Shown: positions 55,170-64,000 of the stretch, piece by piece
How positions within the stretch are numbered: the first letter of the stretch is position 1
Layout: each line of letters opens with the position of its first letter
From: Heliocidaris erythrogramma
Lineage: Eukaryota > Echinodermata > Echinoidea > Camarodonta > Echinometridae
Assembly (NCBI GenBank): GCA_025617745.1
Contig: CM046856.1
Location: forward strand, 31,118,208 to 31,182,207
DNA: 64,000 bases
Direction of reading: 5' to 3'
The notes under the pieces: model-generated
The model's input: the letters and a program-made list of their open reading frames with translations, nothing else
The model's database searches: none
What the model was told of the DNA's origin: nothing
Program-made: the position numbers and the translations under genes

Positions 55170-56871
55170 TGTGAGATTATAATTCGCTCGATACCCTACC
55201 TATCATTCCTCACCCCTTATAATTAGGTTCTGTACAATTAAGCCTGGATAATACTGGTTTCATGTATCTTGATTTATGCTATTTCATGTACCATTATGTG
55301 TATTGACCTCATGTACATACATCTTGTTTTTATTATGTGTAACATTATAACCACTATTTCATTTGCCCCCTACCCTATTGCACAGAGCAGTGAGGAGGGA
55401 GTTTACAGATAAGTTGATAAGTCTTCTCATCAGCTAGTACTTCCTGGTGGTCAGTCACTCCCTAATCCCCAAACAGTAGGCCCTATGTCTTTGTGTAGCA
55501 GTAATGTAAACAATGACCCTGAGGTTCCCCCATTCACCCCTCTATTAGGACAGAGGGTAAAAAAGCAAGCATGTGTATTGTGAGATGCAGAGTTTAATTA
55601 GAAGAGTCTCCCTGTAAGCATTGGTAGGATAGAGAGCTGCTTCAGTGTCACAAGAAATTTGCTGAGATTCACTGGAGACCAAAGTAGGTACTTTTGATCA
55701 TTTTGTTAAATAATAACCATGTATTTTGTGTATTGTGGATGACATATATTTTGATGCTATTGTGTAGAAAATTCGTTATGAGTTGTTAGTGGAGAGTTGA
55801 TGTAGTGATGTTGGTAATTGAGTTCTATTCCTGTACATATAGTCACACAGAGCGAGTGTGTAGAGGAGTTATGCGCTATACTTGTTATATACATGTTTGT
55901 AATTTCATGTTCATATTATTCTGTCAATATCATGGGACTGGTCATTCATTAAGATTGATAAAGCCTATTTGCCTGTCATGAAAATGTATGTTGGGGAAAT
56001 TTGAGTTATTGAATATACTGCATAATTTTGTTATTGTATATTGTATGATTTGTTAATCTATCATGATCATTATGATGGTACATGCTCTTGTTTGGGTTAT
56101 GTTCAGGTGATGTAAACTACTAGCTTTACTCGTCCTACTCCATAAACCGGACCCTCACTGTTGCAGCTCTAGTTTGGAGGTGATTAATTAGTTCTTTATT
56201 AATTTTGTTTATCATACACTTTGAGTCTCTTTCTAATAATCATGTCTATGTAGAAAATGGTTAAATTTGTTGGATACTTTCAAAAGATGTTGGTGTAAAT
56301 AATGTTATCTTAAGTCTTAATTATACATGTAAGAGATATCTTACATGTGATATCTATTCTCATATACATTGTAAAGATACCCAGTATGCAGATGTAGTTT
56401 TATCAAGTTGTCTTTGGTCTATCCGTATCAATAGGCATGTATTACGGTTATTTTTCACTATTAATTATATACAACCACACTCATAGATTAATTGAGAATA
56501 CAAATATTGTGAACACTTTATAAAGGTAGAATATATGTTAATGATCACTGGAGTTAGCTATGTTTATGACTGCTGTTTTCTTTATGCTTAATTACAACTT
56601 TGTTTTATTTTTGTTTAGGATTATGAAGGTGCAGAATAGGCACACTCAGTGCTGTGTTGGTTTTCTTTGATCACTCCATTGTTTTGGTTTATAAACTTTT
56701 GTTTTCTTAACTTCTAAATAAATGAACTTTCGTTCAGTTTAAAGGGAAAAGCACAAGACTACAAATTCCTTCTTTGTTTCAGCCTTCTTGTTGAACCTGG
56801 TAATTAATTAGATTATTTCAGTCATAATAGTTGTATTTCAAACACGTCCTGTACACATATAGGAGGTCACA
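55170..56871 (+). repeat. 3' LTR
   Basis: Same 1,702 bp as the 5' LTR. The bases just before it (AAGCCGGTGGCGAG) are the expected place for the polypurine tract, which is only weakly purine-rich here. The sequence after it (TATTCATAATC) does not repeat the left flank (ATACGTAAG). Confidence 0.95.
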
Positions 56872-56954
56872 TATTCATAATCATTATGGAAATATTTTCG
56901 AAGGAATTTTCTTATCAGATTTTCTGATAAAGTGTCAAATTACCGGTAGCGGGC

Positions 56955-57385
56955 GTCGTGAAACATACACACTAAACTGTGTGTGTGACCATGAAGCTTC
57001 AAATGATGTAACTCTATACCTGTATGATGACCTGTACACGTACGTGCCAACCATCTAACACGTGTGTATAATACTGTACTGTACACTGAAGTCATGCGTA
57101 TATATGGCCATGCTGTTCTTTGGCATAGCTCCCCTTCACAGGGAAAGGTATATGGGTTGGCTGGGCCTGAAGCTACAAACCCGCTTCATGGGTTGGTGGA
57201 ATTATTAGGCTTACTCCCTGTCGAAATTCAATGTTTAAAAATGAATTTATGAAATATGGACGGGACGTCAGCCCTCAAGAAGTGCCTCCCACCACCCTAA
57301 GAACCCTTCCCCACCCGTGGGTACCAAAAGGCGGGGACCGAAAGGGCCAGGGGAGGAGCCTATTTGAACCAAAAAAAGAGCCCGA
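56955..57385 (+). repeat. Right copy of the ~430-bp duplicated segment
   Basis: Homologous to 46,780-47,230 in the same orientation with several indels (for example it has CTTCAAATGATGTAACTC where the left copy has a shorter string). The gypsy element and a short element lie between the copies. Confidence 0.8.
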
Positions 57386-60300
57386 AATCCTTAGTGTATT
57401 ATATTATAAGATAGATATCGTGCACTATCTATTATTATATTTCTCGGAATGGCATGTGCGGCTTCACATGCCTACGGGCAACTGGGAAGAATTTCTCTTT
57501 TGTGAACCCTGACCCACATGCCATTCCGTCTGTAGTATTTTCCTCATCCTCACTTCATCTTTTCTTTAATTCACTTATTGTACAAAGTCATTTTGAGAGG
57601 ACATTGCCCTTTATACCAGAAGTCACTACCACTCCTATGTTATCACATTTATCTATCAACAAGTGGTCAGCTGCATGGTCATGCCCATCGCACATTAGTG
57701 ACTTATCATCAATTCAAGGAATTTCAACAATACTCCCTTTTTTCTTCATCTTGCTACACTAGCAAGGGATAAGAAAAAACACTTTTCATCTCCATCTTTG
57801 CTAGACACACTTCTCAAAGTTTTCTCATCGAGTTAACACGATAATTTGAGGATGTCATCTCTTCACTTCTGAATTTGTTTCCTGCACTTCAATTGGAGCA
57901 ATTTCTACAATTCTCTACTTTACATTCTATACTCCATCATCTCACCTGGAGGAATTTCTATTTCATCATATTATTCTCTGCAATTCACTCAGAGAACAGT
58001 CCAAATCTCGCTTGTGCTAGCCAAGTAGTTTTGTGATCATTCATGTCATTTCTGTGGTGATATCTGTGTAAATATATATTTGAATCGGACTGTGCAATAT
58101 TTGGAAACTTTTGGCATTTTGGAGGATCCATGTCCGGTTAACCCCTGCATGCATAAAGTCGGTAAGTTGTGATTGCTTCTTTCATCTCGCCTTATAATTA
58201 GCGACCAACCGCTACACGTCTTCAATGTTTAGAATATTTATGACTTGTAGCACTGAGTGTATCTTCCATGGTTGTTCAATACAGAACGTTGTCCCAGTAA
58301 ACACAGAAATCAATCTCAGATGACACTTTCACATTTCTATTGTTAGCAATTCAGTTTTTATTTCATATTTGAAAGAAACAGAAGAAAAAGGATAGAGACA
58401 CACAGAGAGAAAAAATGCTTTTACATATTTTTTAATCTGTTATGTCATTAAACATGTGTGGTATACTTTATAGCAGTCAGCTTGCCTTGCACTAGTGAGT
58501 GTCAAAAGTGCGGGAAAGAGAGAGATCATACAAATGATCAAAATGCTCTTTCTCTAGAACGATTATATACAAGTTACACACTGAGGGTTAAAAAATTATT
58601 TGTTGTTCCATGTGTGTGTGGGTACTTTCTACTAATTAACCTAATTACATGAACAATAAACATGCTACCACAATAAACAAAGAAAATCAACACCTGTCCA
58701 CACTTTAAACATTACATTGTTAAAGGAATAGCAGATATATTCGTTATAACAATTTTAAGGGGGGCATTCATTTAAATAAGTTATATGTTAACTTGTGATT
58801 TAATTGAATTGAAAAATAACACTGAAGGCTGATACACCTTTATTATTTTTCAAAAATTGTGATATATTTCCATGCTGTGATTTAAATTTAAAATTCCAGG
58901 TTCAGAAAATAGGAACGGATTCGGAACGATATTGTCCAATCAGACTTGTTTTGATACTTACCCAATTTGATACATGTACCAAATACAAAACTTTACAAAC
59001 TCCATACCACTTTTATGGACCAGTTATCACTCCTTATTCTAACTATGGACCTACGCGAGATGTTCAAACCCAACGTTTTCAGAAGCGATAACCCCACCCC
59101 CACTCCAATTTGATCCTAGGAATTTGATGGTATGTTGATTAATTTAGGAACCACTTTTACTTCAGCCATGACATACAGTGTCAGGAGGCATACGGTATGG
59201 AACTGTGATAACCAACTGATCTTTGGTAAACTTGAAATAACTTTCATGAAAGTAATATTAACTTTTAAATTTCATGGGGACAATACTGCTGTTAGAGGGA
59301 ACACTTCCAACTCTTGCTCCATACATTTAACATCAACTTTGAGTCTTTGGAAGAAAAAAAAACATAAAAAAGGGAAATTATAAAAAAAAAGGGGAATAAA
59401 CTTGAAACTTAATAACATAATAGATCAAAGAATAAAACATGCAAAGGCTCCTAGTCCAATTTGGGCAAAAATGACCCCCCCCCCAAGACTTTTTTTAAAA
59501 CGGATTTGAGTGTAAAATGGTTTCCACAAGTAAAAGAGAGTTTGGGATTGGAGCTAGCTTCATAGGACACATTTGGAAATTGATTTAATTGTAAATATTT
59601 ACTTGTTAATAAAAGAGTTACCAACGGACTTAATATTAAAGCAAATCTGCTATAACTTGCCTGTTGAGAGCAAGAAAGGCGTTAACTTAACTCAGTGTTT
59701 AAAGCATATGAGTTACCTCCTCTCTGGCTCGAAGCAGTGTATCAATGGCATTATAAAGATACCAAGTCTATGTTTAGCTTCTTTTATGGATCTCTTAGGA
59801 CAATATCCTCCAAGAAAATAACTGAAAACAATTCAGATTGCATGATTTAATACAATGCACACACACTCAAACACACACACACATGTAAAATAATTATTTT
59901 AAAGGTTAATTTGAATATTTCTTTTACTTTTCTTTCCACATGTACCAGACAATGACATAAACATTTAATCTAAAATTCAAAGTGCTTCTGAAATGATACA
60001 GATTTGCAAAATCATATAACACGGTTCAAAGACTAACAAAATTCTATCAATTTGTAAAAGCGATAAAAGATGTTGATTTAGAATTCTTTAGGTGCTATTT
60101 CAGAACATCAATTGTTTTATTACACTTGATCACACATTTTCTTTTGCAGTTGTGAAAAGTAGTTTGTTCTTGTGCCATTTACGTTTCTCTAAAAAGATTA
60201 TTGTACATGAAGACTAAAGAAACTAGTTGAACTACTTGGATCCTAAAATGAGATAAAGAAACCAAGGAAATAGAAGGGGTGTATCACATGATGCACTTTT

Positions 60301-60640
60301 GGGGAGAAAAGTGCCCATTATATTGCAAAATAATGCCATCATTGTTTGTATTAAACAATAATTACCATGAAATATATGAGCTTTAAAAAAAAAAGAAATA
60401 GCCTCAAACCTGTCCATTGAAACATACACCTGAATTTACTTAAATATGATATTGTTATTACATATCATGATTAGTATTATAATAACTATGAGTTTTATAT
60501 GATTTTTATAAATTTGTAGAGCATACAGCTGTATAATTATCCCTTAAATTAACAGTTTTTAGCAACACTATACAACAGAACCAATGAAATTGGACTGATC
60601 ACTTATAATCAAAAATCATTTCGGGAAAAACACAAAATAC
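57386..60640. other. Intergenic DNA, no recognised gene
   Basis: About 3.2 kb of AT-rich DNA without a frame I recognise. A possible splice-donor-like AAGTCGGTAAGTTGTG lies at about 58,156-58,172, but with no coding context I do not call an exon. It could be intron or untranslated sequence of a gene outside the window. Confidence 0.35.
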
Positions 60641-60644
60641 AATA

Positions 60645-61149
60645 CAGTAGAAACTTGCTATAAAGAACTTTGATATAACGAGATTCCTGATATACACTAT
60701 GAACATGGCGAACCAAGAAGCGGACAAAATATACAGCTCCTCATTGTACCTTCCACAATTGCTCTGGTAGACAAAAGAACATCCCTTGATTGCTATTATG
60801 TAAAAGTATGTAGAACAGGTGTCACATGCATATTCACCGTTCTACTTATTTTACATAATAGCAATGAAGGGATGTTCTTTTGTCTACCAGAGCAATTGTG
60901 GAGGGTACAATGAGGAGCTGTATATTTTGTCATCATGTTCACAGTGATAACAAGGTAATTTAGCTAGTCCAAAATCTTTGTTCTTTTGTTTTTTTACCCT
61001 GACATAAGGAGATTCCTGATAAAACAAGGTAATTTAGCTGGTCCCAAGTCTTAACGTTCTTTCTTTTTTACCCTGATATAAAAGAGATTCCTGATATAAC
61101 AAGGTAATTTTCATGGTCCCAATGTCCTCGTTATAGTGAGTTTCCACTG
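60645..61149. mobile_element. 505-bp pogo-like short element (TA flanks) with nested insertion
   Basis: Left end CAGTAGAAACTTGCTATAA and right end TTATAGTGAGTTTCCACTG are inverted repeats, flanked by TA at 60,643-60,644 and 61,150-61,151. The ends resemble pogo/Tigger elements. Inside are about three imperfect direct repeats of GAGATTCCTGATATAACAAG plus GTAATTTAGCTGGTCC, each about 70 bp apart. A second element (60,695-60,946) is inserted in the first repeat. Confidence 0.75.
60695..60946. mobile_element. 252-bp hairpin element nested inside the pogo-like element
   Basis: Arms 60,723-60,816 and 60,839-60,931 are nearly perfect inverted repeats of about 93 bp with a 22-base loop, and outer ends CACTATGAACATG / CATGTTCACAGTG add to the stem. 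ATA appears on both sides (60,692-60,694 and 60,947-60,949). Joining the flanks across one ATA recreates CCTGATATAACAAGG, which is exactly the sequence of the neighbouring internal repeat, so the insertion is proven by an internal empty site. Confidence 0.85.
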
Positions 61150-61151
61150 TA

Positions 61152-64000
61152 TAATTCAATTTGATGACCAAGACCTTGTTAAACCAAAGACCATTTCCAA
61201 GCAAACTGAAAGAAGAAGGAGGAAGAAAAAAAAAAACTTTGACGGAAAAAAACATAATCTGAAATGTCTTTAACTTTAGCAAGGTACAGATATAGCAGCA
61301 GACTGTTTCTTAAAACTTCATTAAAGCGCTTGAAACTACTGACAATATTATTCTTTCTCATTTACTTACATCTCTATAAATCTCTTCATCGGTCCTCTAC
61401 AGAATACGTGCAGTTTGGAACAAAATTCCATTGGAATCGGCTTTAATAGTAGGCAGCAAAATGTTTGAAGGCTTAAATGGCTTAGTGTTGCTATGGCAGC
61501 TTAATGTGAAAAGCAGTGTCTGTTGTGTTCTAAGGGTTTTATATTTCATTACAGAATAAGCAGAGAATCACTCAAATTACAATATCTAATGAAACTATGA
61601 GAAGGTACACACTTTGCTCCAGTGTCGAATCAAATCTAAGCTTGCAAATGTGTATAATAGGAAATGTGAACATTTCAATTTTGACTAAAATTAGAAGATA
61701 TACGTCTTGCTTCGTTGACAAGTAGAATCTAAGCTTGCAAAGGTGTGGAATAAAGAAGTGTTCTGAAAAAAAAAGTTCCTTAGAGCTGTGTGATGACTCA
61801 GCTCACTACTTAGCAAGCTTGAAAAACGATTTAAAGATAATACTGGTGTATATATAAATCACAAATGTTTTCCCTTTTTTTAAAGAAACAATATTTGCAC
61901 CATGAGGGTTCTTATTTGTTCCCTTTCTCAATGGTGATGAAAGTAAGATAGTTCTTACAACAAACAAATTTGCGGGACCAGCCCTAGTATCTATATGGTA
62001 TGATATATATATATATGTATATATTTATATATTAAGCATCAAACATCTCTTGTTCTATCGTCCAATTGACGACCTTTGTCCCTCAGCATCACTCAAATCT
62101 TGATGCTTTCACAAAAAAAACACATTATCTGCTTAAAAATCGTCTTATCCTAATCTAAATATAGGCAGCAACAAAAAGAAAGTTTTGTTCATCAATAAAA
62201 AGAGGTCATAGGTCAAATCCAATAATAGGTACTCTTACAATTCTGAAATAAAAATTATACACATAACATATTCATCATTCTTACTGCACTATCCAATAAT
62301 TCGTACGCTCAGTGACATAACAAGAGATTGCTACCAATTCTGCATCTAAATGATGCACTATGAACAGGGACTCGTAAATAGAAATGTTCTTTAGAGCAAG
62401 AAATACCGTAATCAATTAAAGCGTAGTTTCCAAGTTGGGTAGTATGAAACAAAACAATAATCTGATATAAATAGAGATGCAATCTTGATTAAACAATATA
62501 AACTAAAAAGATAATTACACCGATACCATTGTTTGAGATCAATAAATAACAGAAACAAAATATTGTTTGAAGAGAAAGTGAGCACACACTATTCCAAGCT
62601 AAATTCAAATGACTGTAGAAAATAGATTATATACAAAGCTCCATTTCAAACTCTGCCCTAAGATTAAAAGGTAGATATGTACTACTTTCAGCTCAATACC
62701 AACAGTGAGATTAATACATGTATATATAAGAATGTGACTTTTATATATATATTTATATATATTTATATATGATTAAAAAAAATACACAATACATGTTCCT
62801 TACGCTAAGATCTACCACTATGTACCAAATGCAGTGATGTACGTGGTAGAAGTGCTGCAATTTCATCTTCTTCAACAAGGATTTTTCACAATGAATTGTG
62901 CAGAGAGCATTCTGGATATCACCATAGATTTGTCAACAAAGCAAATAAAGAAAAGTGTATGTATTCTACATGACCAATATATATAGACCATGCCACTCGC
63001 TGCACTCAGCACAGTAGTCTGCATCCAGTCCAAAGCAGGATATTTTTCTAATGTACGTGCATAGTAAGCCTTGTGCTTTGTGACTTATCTGGTAGAAATT
63101 TGAAGGAGGTTAGCCAAGTCAATGAAAGAGAATTTCACAACTTTTGTGAAGCTGCCAACTACCGCAGGCGTATATAGTAATGATAAGAAGATCACATTCC
63201 TACGGCTGGAGCAAGTCTACAAGATGAACTGGAGGAGTGGCATAGACTGTACAGAACTTAAACTGCAGACGGAGGTTATACAATGTTAGTTATTGAAGAA
63301 GTTATTCATTAGAGTTTATTGCCAGTTGGTGACAAATACAAGCATATCACTTAAGGACGGTTCAGTTACATGTATTTAATAACAGCAAATGGCTAATTTA
63401 ATCCAAAGTATTTATTAACAGAGAGAGAGATCTGCATTATCAGCAGATACCAGTAATACTGAAAGACCATTACACATTGATAATAGACACCAAGTCAGTT
63501 AAGCCTGAAATATCATGGTAATAGAATTCTCACAGAGTCTAAGTGATATCTGATACATGGCTTTGATTTATAAGATATGTAAAGGCCAAGTTATAAGCAT
63601 TTAGAGAGAAAAAAAACCAACTGGTCTGCAGGAATTTGATAATATATGCTATTCTAGAATATATGTGGCTTTTATTAACTCTCCATGATTTTAAAAACAT
63701 TGCTGGTTGGATCATATTTCTTCATGCTTGATTGATTTTTAATGAATTTCACATGAAGTGCAGATTCACTGTAAGTAAACAAGGTCATTCTTAATGCTTA
63801 TTTATAGCATACATTAAAAAACAATTGTCAAGATGTTATATGGAAATGCTGAAGTGAAATGGGTTAAAGTCCTGATATCCTTGAATAGACAGAAAAGTGG
63901 AACTAATTTAACACCTGTCATAAAACTTCACAGTGATGAATTAGAAACCAACAATATTCTATCAACTTTTGTATTTTACCTAATAAAAAATCATAAATAT
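61152..64000. other. AT-rich DNA, no recognised gene
   Basis: No convincing coding frame on either strand. AT-rich simple runs occur near 62,005-62,030 and 62,715-62,770 (TATATA/TTTATATA). It could be the untranslated region or an intron of a neighbouring gene; I cannot tell. Confidence 0.35.

Larger units (their letters stand above)
48141..56871 (+). mobile_element. Complete Ty3/gypsy LTR retrotransposon (about 8.7 kb)
   Basis: Two 1,702-bp LTRs that look identical by eye enclose a tRNA-Phe primer site, gag and a full pol with the order protease, reverse transcriptase, RNase H, integrase, which defines the Ty3/gypsy (Metaviridae) group. There is no env-like frame after pol and no chromodomain. 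Intact frames and matching LTRs mean a young, potentially active copy. I could not see a convincing 4-6 bp target duplication. Confidence 0.96.

Noticed and set aside
58000..58175. Possible 5' exon ending at a GTAAGT-like donor
   Set aside because: No coding frame, no promoter evidence and no matching acceptor that I can justify.
1..64000. tRNA or rRNA genes
   Set aside because: I saw no cloverleaf-type A and B box arrangement. The tRNA-Phe match at 49,849 is only the 18-base primer site of the retroelement.

Overview
This is a metazoan genomic window. It is AT-rich and mostly non-coding, with no operons or ribosome binding sites. It is full of animal-type mobile DNA: a Ty3/gypsy LTR element, a Tc1-like transposon, LINE fragments, and many short inverted-repeat elements with G-runs. 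It also carries secreted or membrane proteins with immunoglobulin (Ig) folds. The repeat style suggests a marine invertebrate deuterostome, possibly an echinoderm; this is an inference from general character, not from a marker gene.

Positions 1-5,447 hold no convincing gene, only satellites, a 258-bp TTAA-flanked element and a LINE-like tail. From about 5,448 to 35,399 lies a head-to-tail segmental duplication of about 2.6 units: A 5,448-16,318, B 16,319-28,217, and C 28,218-35,399, which is truncated. Each unit carries the same pair of genes on the + strand. Type 1 has a signal peptide, a V-like Ig domain, a cysteine-rich C2-like Ig domain and a short hydrophobic C-terminus. Type 2 has a signal peptide, a cysteine-poor V-like domain, the same C2-like domain and a transmembrane segment. 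The two reading frames are only 213 bp apart. Both genes are intact in unit A. In B and C, one type 1 copy is wrecked by a transposon insertion and a deletion. A second, intact type 1 copy abuts it directly, and the type 2 gene carries shared frameshifts. LINE reverse-transcriptase debris follows the pair in every unit.

At 35.9-37.6 kb sits an almost intact Tc1-like element. At 40.1-41.8 kb a fourth, much older pair survives: a type 1 relic broken by a small element, then a divergent type 2 gene with a longer cytoplasmic tail and one homopolymer frameshift. Degenerate LINE pol (43.1-44.0 kb) and a 1.6-kb long-inverted-repeat element (44.3-45.9 kb) follow.

Positions 48,141-56,871 hold a complete, apparently young Ty3/gypsy element with LTRs that look identical, a tRNA-Phe primer site, gag, and a pol reached by a textbook -1 frameshift signal. 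Its two sides carry copies of one ~430-bp sequence. The last 7 kb has no recognisable gene, but holds a pogo-like short element with a second hairpin element inserted inside it.

The most interesting content is the paired Ig-type gene family. It shows birth-and-death evolution (tandem duplication, pseudogenes, transposon capture), as expected for recognition or immune-type genes, but no function can be assigned from sequence alone.
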